The notes under the pieces were generated by a model, which saw nothing but the letters and a program-made list of their open reading frames with translations, searched no databases and had not been told where the DNA came from. Of a stretch of 64,000 bases of DNA, positions 51,549 to 60,274 are shown piece after piece (positions within the stretch are counted from its first letter, which is position 1; each line of letters opens with the position of its first letter). The stretch covers positions 1 through 64,000 of the forward strand of contig JAFWOY010000010.1 in the NCBI GenBank assembly GCA_017509755.1, written 5' to 3'. This DNA is from Bacteroidales bacterium (GTDB lineage: Bacteria; Bacteroidota; Bacteroidia; Bacteroidales; UBA932). The translations under genes and the position numbers were made by a program.

Positions 51549-54368
51549 CTATAGGAAGCGGTCGGCGAAGGCGATGTATTGCTGCCAGTCGTAAAGGAGG
51601 ATTTCGTGTTTGCCGCGGCGGATGTGGTGGCCGGTGCGGCCTTTGATCTGCGGGGTTTCTACGGGCGGGAGCTGCGGGTCGGTAAATGTGTCGTAACCAT
51701 AGAGGTGGTAAACCGGAGATGCGGCGACAAGAGACAGATATTCACCAAAAGGGTCAGACCAGCGGTCTTCACTGCCGCTTTCGACATAGAGGGGACGCGG
51801 GGCGATGAGGGCCAGCAGTTCGTGCTGGTCAAAGGGCAGCAGGGCTTCGTTGTCGCCGTACTTGTGGAAGTTCCCGCAGAACCAATGAGGAAAACGGATG
51901 TTGATGCGACGCAGGGTCTCGCCGTAGCGACGGCGAGAAAGCGACGCGCCACCACAGCCAGATGCGTTTGAGATGACCATGGCGAAGCGGGTATCGCGTG
52001 CTCCAGCCCAGACTGCGGTCTTTCCCATCCGGGAGTGCCCGAACACGGCGACACGATCACCGGCGATGTCCGGATCGGTCTGCAGGTAGTCCAGTGCGCG
52101 GGAGAGACCCCAAGCCCAGGCCGCCAAGGTGCCCCAGTCGGCACCGGTGCGGGACGCCGGGCCAAGAAGGCCGTGAAGTCCGTTCCGGAACCCATCGTCC
52201 ACATCGGGATCGACATCTTCACAACAGAAAGTGGCCACGGCATAACCGTGTTCAAGAATGAATTCAAGCGGCCAGCGTTGGGCCTGAGATCCACGGGGAT
52301 CCAAGGTGAAATCGGAACGGTACCGGGAAATATCCGGCAGAGAAACGTCCGGGTCTTGCGTGATGGTGTGGTTGCCGAAAAAGTTGATACCCAAGAAGCA
52401 TGGGGCCGGCTTCGTGCGTTGGTTGGGAACGTAGAGCAGCAAAGTAAGGTACTCTTTTTCAGCCGCATCAAAACAAACTTGGATCTCCTTGCGGGTAGCC
52501 AATCCACCGAAAGCATCCGACTCCTCGGACAACAACTTGAAATGCAGGGAAGCAGGTGCATCCGGTGCCTTGCCATACATCTCTTCCTCAAACAATTTCA
52601 GCAGTTCCGGACGCCGTTTCTTTTCCCACGTTTTCACATCCTTAACATCCTTGCCGTCTGCCAACTTGAGCAAAGTCGGCAGTTCATATGCCGGGACTTT
52701 GTCTTCATCGTAGTTGAAGCCTTCCAGCGGGTCAAATTCGGGAACGACACGCAAGTCGCAGATATCGAGCCAGCCGCCATCGTTTTTCGACGCATAGCGG
52801 TTGCAGTAGAAGCCGAACTTGGCACCGATCCAGCTCTCGGGACGTGCCGTGAAAGAATCACCTGCCCGCTCGAAATGACGTCCGTCCAGGCTGTAACTGA
52901 AACGGCAGACGGCCTCGGGTACAGGCGTTTCCGTCGCCTTGGCACGAACCTCCAATTTCACCCAGACCGCCACTTCCCGCTCCGCACCATAGGGCAGAGA
53001 GACAAGGTCTTGAACGCTTTCCGCCGCGTCTTTTCCGGCATCACGGATCACGAAATACTGCAGGGTGGCGGCAGCTTCCCCATCCACCAGCCGGAGACCG
53101 GCCATGTCATCGCCGGATACCAGGAAGCCAGCGGTTTCACCCCGCTCTTTCAGTTGGGGATTGGGATGGAAAAGCAACCGGGCCGTCACGAAGAAACGCT
53201 CCGCAGGGAATTTTTGCAGAAGCAGATTGGGACACTCCCACATCTTGCGGGACGGCTGTTCAACTGAAAAAAGACGGATACTGCCATCGGGCAGGAAGTA
53301 ATGCCAATACGGAGAAGGAACGGTCGGGTACTGCCATTCGAAGGGAAAGCCGGAAACGGAATGCGCTGCTTGCGGCACTCGATTGGGAATGCCGTACGGC
53401 GCGAGCCATTCTTTGACCGGCTGCCCCACGCCATCCCCGTCCGGGTCGTCCCCAATCACGGGCCAGCCATCCTTGTTCCAGACCATGGGTTGCAGATGGA
53501 CGATGCGGCCATAGGCGCCTTTATCCTGAAAATGCAGGAACCAACTCTCTCCACCCGGCGTCTCCACCCAAGCACCTTGGTGCGGACCGTTGATAGTCCC
53601 CTCGCCGGCAGCCATCACAATGCGTTCTTCGTAAGGCCCATACGGGTGCCTGGCCCGTAGCACGGCCTGCCAACCGGTCGAGACCCCGCCGGCCGGGGCG
53701 AAAATATAGTACCAGCCCGCACGCTTATAGAGTTTCGTGCCTTCAATGGTCGGCTGGGTCCGGTGGCCATCATACACGATGCGGGAAGAACCGAGCAACC
53801 GGGTTCCGTCCGGGGCCATCGGAGCAACGAAAACAACACTCTTGAGTCCGGCACGGGAGCCGGCCGCCGCATGGGACAGCCAAGCCTTGCCGTCCTCATC
53901 CCAGAAGGGACACGGATCGATGAATCCCTTGGCTTTCACCACCCAAACCGGCGCTTCCCACGGACCGCGCGGATCCTGCGTCCTGACCATGAAGATGCCC
54001 CGGTCAGGGTCGCCGCAAAAGATATAGAACCAGCCATCGTGATAACGGATGGCCGGTGCCCAGACACCGTTCGCATGATGCACCTTCGTCCGGAAATCAT
54101 CTTCCGGGGAATTCCACCCCGGTCCGGGATAGTCCGCCAGGGCTGCGCCTACCAGCGTCCAATTCACCAAATCCCGCGAATGCAGGATCGGCAATCCCGG
54201 AAAACAGTTGAACGAGGAAGCCGTCATATAATAATCCTCCCCCACCCGGCACACGTCCGGATCGCTGTAATCCGCGTGCAGGACAGGATTAAAATACTTG
54301 AACTGAGACCAGGCCGCAAACGGCATCAGCAACAAGAAAGCCAGGATCAAGACGAAGGAGCGCTTCAT
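51549..54368 (-). CDS. GH43 glycosidase fused to CE15 glucuronoyl esterase
   Basis: 939 residues from MKRSFVLILAFLLLMPFAAW; a longer upstream reading is rejected because the -7 element lies inside it. The GH43 five-blade propeller (about 25-330) has HADYSDPDV (base Asp), KGFIDPCPFWDEDGKAWLSH and IEGTKLYKRAGW (acid Glu), followed by a beta-sandwich (about 340-535). After a linker the CE15 domain (about 560-939) has the nucleophile Ser779 in VAVFGHSRMGKTAVWAG, the SNASGCGGASLSRR segment and a late His in GRTGHHIRRGKHE. GH43 enzymes of this kind remove arabinose or xylose; CE15 cuts glucuronoyl-lignin esters. The fusion points to glucuronoarabinoxylan. Confidence 0.85.
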   Translation of the reverse strand: MKRSFVLILAFLLLMPFAAWSQFKYFNPVLHADYSDPDVCRVGEDYYMTASSFNCFPGLPILHSRDLVNWTLVGAALADYPGPGWNSPEDDFRTKVHHANGVWAPAIRYHDGWFYIFCGDPDRGIFMVRTQDPRGPWEAPVWVVKAKGFIDPCPFWDEDGKAWLSHAAAGSRAGLKSVVFVAPMAPDGTRLLGSSRIVYDGHRTQPTIEGTKLYKRAGWYYIFAPAGGVSTGWQAVLRARHPYGPYEERIVMAAGEGTINGPHQGAWVETPGGESWFLHFQDKGAYGRIVHLQPMVWNKDGWPVIGDDPDGDGVGQPVKEWLAPYGIPNRVPQAAHSVSGFPFEWQYPTVPSPYWHYFLPDGSIRLFSVEQPSRKMWECPNLLLQKFPAERFFVTARLLFHPNPQLKERGETAGFLVSGDDMAGLRLVDGEAAATLQYFVIRDAGKDAAESVQDLVSLPYGAEREVAVWVKLEVRAKATETPVPEAVCRFSYSLDGRHFERAGDSFTARPESWIGAKFGFYCNRYASKNDGGWLDICDLRVVPEFDPLEGFNYDEDKVPAYELPTLLKLADGKDVKDVKTWEKKRRPELLKLFEEEMYGKAPDAPASLHFKLLSEESDAFGGLATRKEIQVCFDAAEKEYLTLLLYVPNQRTKPAPCFLGINFFGNHTITQDPDVSLPDISRYRSDFTLDPRGSQAQRWPLEFILEHGYAVATFCCEDVDPDVDDGFRNGLHGLLGPASRTGADWGTLAAWAWGLSRALDYLQTDPDIAGDRVAVFGHSRMGKTAVWAGARDTRFAMVISNASGCGGASLSRRRYGETLRRINIRFPHWFCGNFHKYGDNEALLPFDQHELLALIAPRPLYVESGSEDRWSDPFGEYLSLVAASPVYHLYGYDTFTDPQLPPVETPQIKGRTGHHIRRGKHEILLYDWQQYIAFADRFL

Positions 54369-54385
54369 AAACAACGGGATTTTCA

Positions 54386-54412
54386 CAAAGATAATCATTT
54401 TCCCTATCTTTG
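54386..54412. promoter_or_regulatory. Mirror-image divergent -7 elements
   Basis: CAAAGATA (54386-54393, minus-strand TATCTTTG) serves the GH43-CE15 gene and TATCTTTG (54405-54412) serves the sialidase-like gene. The two identical elements point away from each other across 11 bases, so the promoters must overlap upstream and are probably co-regulated. Confidence 0.6.
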
Positions 54413-54417
54413 CAGAG

Positions 54418-55485
54418 ATGAGACGGATTGCTTTGTTTCTGATGCTATGGGGCCTGGCTGCATGCGGAAAACAGGCCGCTATCGACACGATAACGGTTTA
54501 TGAGCCCACGGCGGAAGGGGACCACTATGTGAACAATGCTGTCCTGACGCATTTGCAGGGCCATTTTTACTGCATGTGGCAGAGTTCGGCAACCGATGAG
54601 GACGCGCCGGATACACATCTTGTGTATAGCCGCAGCCGGGACGGACGAAAATGGTCCGAACCGCAAACCCTGGTTCCCTGCACCGATAGCACGTTTGCAT
54701 CCGCCGGCGGCTGGATCGTTGCCGGCGATACGCTCATCGCCTTCGTCAATCTCCTGTCCGACATCCAAGCCGGCGGCACCGCTCACTTCCTTCTTTCGAC
54801 AGATGGCACTATCTGGTCTGATCCTCAACCCGTCACGATGGCCGACGGTACGGCCATGAATGGGATTCTCGAACAGGATCCCCATCAGCTGCCCGACGGA
54901 CGGCTGGTCGGCGCGGCCCATTTCCAGCCCGGCCTCAAAGCCCGTCCCATCTATACCGACGACCCGTCAGGCCGCACAGGCTGGCATACCGGACAAATCG
55001 AGATGGAAGACAGGGGCAGCCAGAGCCGCGGCATCGAACCCAGCCTCTATCTGCGGCCGGACGGCGCCATTGTCATGCTTTTCCGAGACCAGGCCTCCTC
55101 TTTCCGCAAACTGGCCGCTGTCAGCACAGACCGCGGCGAAACCTGGACCCGGCCTGCACTGACGGATCTCACAGACGCCCGCTCGAAACAGTGTGCTGGC
55201 AATCTGCCGGACGGCCGTGCCTACATCGTCGGCAATCCGACTCCCGCCAAGGACCGCACCATCCTTGCCATCCAATGGAGTACAGACGGCGGATCCTTCA
55301 CGGAACCCATCCCGCTCCGCACCCCAGCCGACCTCCCGCCCCAGCAATACGAAGGCCGCTACAAAACGTTGGGCTACAACTATCCTAAAGCCTACTACCA
55401 CAACGGACGGCTTTATATCTCCTACACCGAAAACAAAGAACGCGTCGTCATTACGAGCGCCCCCATTCCCCGCTTTGTTCCGTAG
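54418..55485 (+). CDS. Asp-box (BNR) exo-alpha-sialidase-like lipoprotein
   Basis: 355 residues. Lipobox LAAC at residue 16. Four Asp-box turns mark a six-blade sialidase propeller: YSRSRDGRKWSEPQ, LSTDGTIWSDPQ, VSTDRGETWTRPA and WSTDGGSFTEP. RGIEPSLYLRPDG, FRDQ and GYNYPKAYYHNGRLYISYTE are further propeller segments. The classic sialidase Arg triad and FRIP motif are not evident, so another exo-acting plant-glycan activity is as likely. It shares a mirrored promoter region with GH43-CE15, supporting a joint role in plant polysaccharide use. Confidence 0.72.
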   Translation: MRRIALFLMLWGLAACGKQAAIDTITVYEPTAEGDHYVNNAVLTHLQGHFYCMWQSSATDEDAPDTHLVYSRSRDGRKWSEPQTLVPCTDSTFASAGGWIVAGDTLIAFVNLLSDIQAGGTAHFLLSTDGTIWSDPQPVTMADGTAMNGILEQDPHQLPDGRLVGAAHFQPGLKARPIYTDDPSGRTGWHTGQIEMEDRGSQSRGIEPSLYLRPDGAIVMLFRDQASSFRKLAAVSTDRGETWTRPALTDLTDARSKQCAGNLPDGRAYIVGNPTPAKDRTILAIQWSTDGGSFTEPIPLRTPADLPPQQYEGRYKTLGYNYPKAYYHNGRLYISYTENKERVVITSAPIPRFVP

Positions 55486-55591
55486 AGTTGCCAAAACCCA
55501 GAGCGCAGCGAAGCGACCGATGAAAGCGAATGAGAGGCCCGGCCGAAGCCAGGTATGACTAGGAGCGCAGATCGGCATGACGAAAAATGAT
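55486..55591. repeat. Partial copy of the dispersed palindromic repeat
   Basis: aaaacccagagcgcagcgaa and the next five bases (55490-55514) are the inverse of the 43884-43908 flank plus arm with one mismatch. The second arm is missing. The rest of this short gap holds only the -7 element of the next gene. Confidence 0.55.
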
Positions 55592-55599
55592 TATCTTTG
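55592..55599 (+). promoter_or_regulatory. -7 element of the small membrane protein gene
   Basis: TATCTTTG lies seven bases before the ATG at 55607 and excludes the in-frame ATG at 55577, which is upstream of it. Confidence 0.65.
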
Positions 55600-55606
55600 C
55601 AGCACT

Positions 55607-56056
55607 ATGTGGAAAAAACCTCACAACTGGCTGATCGCCGCGGCTGCCCTGCTGGTTATTGCCCTTCTGGGGATGGATGTCTGCCATGCCGTCAATCCGG
55701 AGACAGGCGTGCACTACGCCGTTGCCTTTAAAGAACGGCTCATCTACATTCTCTTCATCGTCCTATCCTTCATCATCTCCGACGTGACCCTCCTTTCCGC
55801 CAAAAAGCCCTTCTACCAAGTCTTCCTGGCCATCGTCAACGCCATCGTACTGCTGGGGTTCCAGATCTGGGTCCTCGTCGACTTCTTTACCACGAAACTC
55901 CAGACCGGCCTGAAAATGTCGTCGGTCTATACCCTTTCGGTAGGCGCCGTCTTCCCGCTGGTGGCCATCATCCTTCTGGTGCTCGCCGTCCGCTTTGCAG
56001 CCGACGAAGGCACAGCCCAGCGCATTGCGGGCGCCTTTGAGAAACGCAATCTCTAA
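55607..56056 (+). CDS. Small four-TM membrane protein, unknown function
   Basis: 149 residues from MWKKPHNWLIAAAALLVIAL. Four hydrophobic segments occur at about 8-24, 42-62, 67-90 and 110-135. There is a charged C-terminus (DEGTAQRIAGAFEKRNL). I do not recognise a family. It converges on the EamA gene with no gap between stop codons. Confidence 0.7.
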   Translation: MWKKPHNWLIAAAALLVIALLGMDVCHAVNPETGVHYAVAFKERLIYILFIVLSFIISDVTLLSAKKPFYQVFLAIVNAIVLLGFQIWVLVDFFTTKLQTGLKMSSVYTLSVGAVFPLVAIILLVLAVRFAADEGTAQRIAGAFEKRNL

Positions 56057-56953
56057 CTAGCTGGCAAATACCAGGATCGCCATGCTGATGAGCAAGATCA
56101 GCAAGGCAAGGCCTTTCTGCCGCAAGTTCCGTTCCCTGAATACGATGGCACCGCACACGAAGGTGATGATCACCGAACTGCGGCGCAGCATCGACACGAC
56201 GGAGAGCATCGAACCCGGGCTGCTGAGCGAAAGGAAATACAGGAAATCGGAAGCCGTGATGAACAAGGCGATGATCCAGATCGCCCAGTCGTGCTTATAG
56301 GGTTGATAGAACTTCTGCTTGGTAAAGCGGCCGAAGAGGATGATGGCCGCCATGATCAGGGTAATGTAGAAATTGCACCATCCCTGCACGAACATCGGCT
56401 CCATCGAAGCCATCAGATGCTTGTCGAGCAACGCGCTGATCACACCCGTGATGACAGCGACCCACATGCAGAAAATCCACTTGTTGCGGACGAAATCCAC
56501 GCCCTCCTTCTTGCTCGTATGTCCCAGGAGCCACAAGGCGAAGAGCGCGATGATGATCGCCACCCATTGCCAGAGGTTCAGCCGCTCGCCGAAGATCAGG
56601 ATGGAGCCCAGCAGCACGAATACAGGGCGGGAAGTCTTGATCGTCCCAGCCGTCGTAATCGGCAGGTTCTTGAGTCCCATCAGGCCCGTCGTCCAGGAGA
56701 GAGCGACAATGACCGACTTGAGCAGGACCAGCAGATGGTCGCGCAGGGATCCCGGCCCGGACGTAAAGACAGAGCCGTCCAGCCAATGCCAGCCGAAGAC
56801 GGAAGTCAGGATGAACGGAGAAAGCAGGACAGTCGAGAGCGCCGTCGCATAGAGAAGGATATGGAGCACATCGTTGCGGGTCGATGCCTGTTTCTTGAAC
56901 ACATCGTAGATACCCAGCAGAATCGCGGATCCGACCGCAGCCCAAAGCCACAT
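56057..56953 (-). CDS. EamA/DMT-family transporter
   Basis: 298 residues with ten membrane segments arranged as two EamA repeats. The N-terminal repeat has SAILLGIYDVFKKQA and GLMGLKNLPITTAGTIKTSRP; the second has MSVVSM-like text at SLSSPGSMLSVVSMLRRSSV and AIVFRERNLRQKGLALLILL. Members export or import small metabolites and the substrate is unknown. It follows the TPR gene's promoter-distal end by 11 bases, so the two may be unrelated transcripts or an operon. Confidence 0.85.
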   Translation of the reverse strand: MWLWAAVGSAILLGIYDVFKKQASTRNDVLHILLYATALSTVLLSPFILTSVFGWHWLDGSVFTSGPGSLRDHLLVLLKSVIVALSWTTGLMGLKNLPITTAGTIKTSRPVFVLLGSILIFGERLNLWQWVAIIIALFALWLLGHTSKKEGVDFVRNKWIFCMWVAVITGVISALLDKHLMASMEPMFVQGWCNFYITLIMAAIILFGRFTKQKFYQPYKHDWAIWIIALFITASDFLYFLSLSSPGSMLSVVSMLRRSSVIITFVCGAIVFRERNLRQKGLALLILLISMAILVFAS

Positions 56954-56964
56954 AGCAGATAAGT

Positions 56965-58959
56965 TTATAAGTCTTCTTCGGTTTTACAATATTTCTTGAT
57001 GACGCTGTAGGCGTCCTGGATGCCGAGTTCGCCGGCCACGCTCAGGTCGATACAGCCCTTTTCCTTGTCCTTGACATAGATCAGGACAAGACCCCGGTTG
57101 TAGTAAGCCTCCCCGATATAAGGATAAAGGTCGATGGCACGGGTATATTGGACAATAGCCTCCGGCAGGTCGTTCGACAGGCAGTAGAGGTTGCCCAGAT
57201 TGTAGTAGGTGTACGGGAAACCGGGATTAAGTTCGGCAGCCCGTGTCATGTCGTGGATGGCGGAGGTATAGTCATAACTGCGCGTCACCTGGTCCTGGAC
57301 CCGGGTCCGCACAGTCCGGTCGTTGTCGAGCGTGAGCACCTGCACATTGTTCTCCATCGAAGCGATGAAGTCAATCATCTCCGCCTGCAACGCGCCACGG
57401 TTGATGTAGTAAAAGAAGGTTTCGGGTGACTTCTCGATGGCTTCATCATAGCAGACCAGGGCGGTATTGAACTGTTTGTTCTCCGCCTCGACCAGGGCCT
57501 TGGCGAACAGGTTGTCACTGCTGCGGTTGACACGCACCGCCCGGTCCACATCCTCTCGGACGCGGGTCCCGTTCCGAATCCCCTCTCTGGCACTCGAAGC
57601 GAACTTGACGGCCAGGGGGCTGCTGGCGATAAAGGCGTCAAGCAGCGCATCATCGAACTTGCGGGCGATGGAAGAATACCCCCGGATGCTGTCGGCAGGC
57701 TGCACCTTGTAAAGCGGCTTGAGCCGGATATCCACATCCCGGTACTGGAGCAATTCGTTGTCGAAGTCCTTGCGCGCGAACTCGGCATCCAGGGCGAGCA
57801 GACGGTCGTACTTACGGGCCGTATCCGCAAATGCGGCATGGCCCGTGGAGTCGGCGGTCAAAGCCTGATACTCCCGGATCTTCCGCTGGGCGATGTCATA
57901 GTCCTGCTTGGAAGAAGTGAACTGCCCGAGCTGGCTTTTGGCGTATGCCCGGTTCATGTAGGCTTTCGCGAAATCGGGATACAGGTTGATGGCCTGCGAA
58001 TAGTCGTCCATGGCTTCCCGGAAACGGCCCAGTTCCATAAAGACGGCGGCGCGGTTGAAATAGGCCAGCACGTTGTTCGGGTTGATGTTCAGCACGCGGT
58101 CATAATCGTCCAGCGCGGCGCGATAGTCACCGACCTGGGCGTAGATCAGCGCGCGGTTGTAAAGCGTCAGGGCGTTGCCCGGATCCTCGTCGAGCACGCG
58201 GTTGAGATCGGCCATGGCGCCGACAATGTCTTTTTTCTCGTATTTGAGGATGGCCCGGTTGAAGAAGGCATACGTGTTGGTCGTGTCAAGCCGCAAGGCG
58301 GTATTCAAGTCTTCGATGGCCTCGTCGGTCCGTTCCTGCAAGGCATAGACACGGGAGCGGCGCACATAACCTTCGGGATCGAAGCGGCTGAGCTGGATGG
58401 CTTTGTTGTAATCGGCCAGGGCCTTGGTCGTATCGTTTAGATACAGATAGCAGGCACCGCGGTTGAGGTAGGCGTCGCTTTCCTTGGGCATTTTCCGGAT
58501 GAAGATGTTGAAGTCCTGGATGGCCTTTTCGAACTGCTGCGACAGGAAATAAGTCACGCCGCGGCTGAAATAAAGGCCCGTGTAGCTGGGCCGCAGGTCC
58601 ACGGCCTCTTCCAGATCCTTGAGTGCCTGGTCGTACTTGCCGATACGGCTCAAGGTGATGGCCCTGTAATGGTAGGCAGGCGTATAGATCGGATTGAAAT
58701 GCAGGGTCCGGTCGAAGTCGCGCTGGGCGCCGACATAGTCGCCCAGGTTGTATTTGGCAATGCCCCGGAAGAAATAGGCTTCGTACAGGGTACTGTCGAG
58801 CCGGGAGAGCACATTGAAACTCTCGATAGCCTGGCTGTATTTCCCATCGATGAGGGCCTGGCGGCCGCTGTAATAGAAGTGGTCGAGGTCGTACTGGGCA
58901 AACGCCGTCCCGAAGGACGCGAGCGTCAGCAACAACAAAATGAAGCCCTTTTTGAACAT
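56965..58959 (-). CDS. Secreted TPR-repeat protein
   Basis: 664 residues from MFKKGFILLLLTLASFGTAF, a signal peptide cleaved near AFA-Q. About ten TPR units run from residue 30 to 400 (for example YHYRAITLSRIGKYDQALKD, AYLNRGACYLYLNDTTKALA). A non-TPR central region of about 180 residues follows, then two or three more TPRs (ETFFYYINRGALQAEMIDF, EAYYNRGLVLIYVKDKEKG). It is likely a periplasmic scaffold. The start is set by the -7 element at 58965-58972, which puts the transcript start almost on the ATG; the longer upstream reading runs into the divergent peptidase gene. Confidence 0.85.
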   Translation of the reverse strand: MFKKGFILLLLTLASFGTAFAQYDLDHFYYSGRQALIDGKYSQAIESFNVLSRLDSTLYEAYFFRGIAKYNLGDYVGAQRDFDRTLHFNPIYTPAYHYRAITLSRIGKYDQALKDLEEAVDLRPSYTGLYFSRGVTYFLSQQFEKAIQDFNIFIRKMPKESDAYLNRGACYLYLNDTTKALADYNKAIQLSRFDPEGYVRRSRVYALQERTDEAIEDLNTALRLDTTNTYAFFNRAILKYEKKDIVGAMADLNRVLDEDPGNALTLYNRALIYAQVGDYRAALDDYDRVLNINPNNVLAYFNRAAVFMELGRFREAMDDYSQAINLYPDFAKAYMNRAYAKSQLGQFTSSKQDYDIAQRKIREYQALTADSTGHAAFADTARKYDRLLALDAEFARKDFDNELLQYRDVDIRLKPLYKVQPADSIRGYSSIARKFDDALLDAFIASSPLAVKFASSAREGIRNGTRVREDVDRAVRVNRSSDNLFAKALVEAENKQFNTALVCYDEAIEKSPETFFYYINRGALQAEMIDFIASMENNVQVLTLDNDRTVRTRVQDQVTRSYDYTSAIHDMTRAAELNPGFPYTYYNLGNLYCLSNDLPEAIVQYTRAIDLYPYIGEAYYNRGLVLIYVKDKEKGCIDLSVAGELGIQDAYSVIKKYCKTEEDL

Positions 58960-58963
58960 CTTC

Positions 58964-58982
58964 GCAAAAATACTATTTTTGC
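58964..58982. promoter_or_regulatory. Perfect 19-nt palindrome made of two divergent -7 elements
   Basis: gcaaaaata-c-tatttttgc reads the same on both strands. Minus TATTTTTG (58972-58965) serves the TPR gene and plus TATTTTTG (58974-58981) serves the peptidase gene. The two -7 boxes are only one base apart, so polymerase bound to one must block the other. Confidence 0.65.
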
Positions 58983-58999
58983 AATTCATTTGAAATGGA

Positions 59000-59959
59000 A
59001 TGAGGAAAATTTGTGCCATTCTGCTCTTGCCGGCCCTGTTCCTGCTGCTGGCCGCGCCGGATTCCCGGGCGCAGAGCCTGCGGAAATATGAGAATGTCCT
59101 GACAGAGACCTGGATGCAGGAGACCTTGTCCCATCTGGCACACGAAATGACGGAAGGCCGTGCTTCCGGCACGAAGGGCAAGGAACTTGCCGAGCACTTC
59201 CTCGTGGAGCAGTTCCGGGCCATCGGGCTCAAACCGTGGAACTGGTCCTATACCCAGAGTTTCAGATACAAGGATTCCATCATCATCCGCAATGTCGTCG
59301 GTATTCTCCCCGCCTCTACCCAGACGGATGAGTATATCGTCATCGGGGCGCATTACGACCATCTGGGACGTTTGGGCCACACGGTCTATCCCGGGGCTGA
59401 CGACAACGCTTCCGGGGTGACGGCCCTTCTATCGCTGGCCCGTATGTTCGTTTCGATGAAGGCAGACGGGACGGGGCCTCGGAAAAACCTGTTGTTCGTG
59501 GCCTTTGACGGCAAGGAACTGAACCTGGCCGGCAGCCGGTATTTTGTGCGGCATCTCTCCATTCCGCGCAGCCATATCACGGCGATGGTCAACATGGACA
59601 TGCTGGGAACAGACCTGGTCCCGCCGCGGCACAACAGGGAGTATCTGTTTGCAATCGGGGAAAATTCGTTGCCGGAGGGATATCAAGGCTACCTGTCCTA
59701 TATCTGCGGAAGGGCTTTCTACAAACTGGACCTGGATTTAACTTTCTATGGCAGCCGTAGTTTTTCAAAAATGATGTATGAGACGAGCGACCAGCATCCT
59801 TTCGTGACGGCCGGCATTCCGGCTGTCCTGTTCACGTCGGCGTTCCACGAACATACCTACAAGAAAACGGACACGCCGGCCATTATCGACTACCCGCTCC
59901 TGCGCAAGCGTACGCAGGTAATCTTCAATTTCGTCAACCGCCTCTGCGCGGATAATTGA
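59000..59959 (+). CDS. M28-family metallopeptidase homologue
   Basis: 319 residues with a signal peptide (MRKICAILLLPALFLLLAAP). Zinc-ligand motifs of M28 are present: VIGAHYDHLG (His), ADDNASGVTALL (bridging Asp), VNMDMLG (Asp) and FTSAFHEHTYKKTDTP (His). In the usual EE pair the second Glu (Glu173) is kept but the general-base Glu is Lys172 (FDGKELNLAGS). It may have altered or no aminopeptidase activity. It is divergent from the TPR gene across a shared palindromic promoter. Confidence 0.85.
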   Translation: MRKICAILLLPALFLLLAAPDSRAQSLRKYENVLTETWMQETLSHLAHEMTEGRASGTKGKELAEHFLVEQFRAIGLKPWNWSYTQSFRYKDSIIIRNVVGILPASTQTDEYIVIGAHYDHLGRLGHTVYPGADDNASGVTALLSLARMFVSMKADGTGPRKNLLFVAFDGKELNLAGSRYFVRHLSIPRSHITAMVNMDMLGTDLVPPRHNREYLFAIGENSLPEGYQGYLSYICGRAFYKLDLDLTFYGSRSFSKMMYETSDQHPFVTAGIPAVLFTSAFHEHTYKKTDTPAIIDYPLLRKRTQVIFNFVNRLCADN

Positions 59960-59971
59960 GCAGTACTCCGG

Positions 59972-60274
59972 TCAGTCTTTGATAAATGAACGGGAAAGAC
60001 CCGTCATATCCAAGATGTCCAGCACGGACGGGGAGACCTTCGTGACGGTCAGGGAACCGCCGCTATCCATCAGCCGCTGCATCAGGGAAATCAAGACCCG
60101 GAGCGCCTTGGAGGAGATATAGGTCAATTTGCTCAGGTCCATTTCCACTTTCGCAGCTTTCCGTTCCATCAAAGGTTCAATCTCTTTCTGGAAAACAGGA
60201 CAAGTATCGGCATCCAGTTCTCCGGAGACGGAGAGAAGGATCACGTCATTTTGTTCTTCAAGGGTTATCTTCAT
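59972..60274 (-). CDS. STAS-domain anti-sigma factor antagonist
   Basis: 100 residues from MKITLEEQNDVILLSVSGEL. A single STAS domain with the phosphorylatable serine region LTYISSKALRVLISLMQ (Ser54/Ser55). The ATG overlaps the stop of the phosphatase gene by four bases (ATGA). In partner-switching systems such a protein is dephosphorylated by a SpoIIE-type phosphatase and then binds an anti-sigma kinase. No kinase of that type (HATPase_c) is visible in the window. Confidence 0.88.
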   Translation of the reverse strand: MKITLEEQNDVILLSVSGELDADTCPVFQKEIEPLMERKAAKVEMDLSKLTYISSKALRVLISLMQRLMDSGGSLTVTKVSPSVLDILDMTGLSRSFIKD

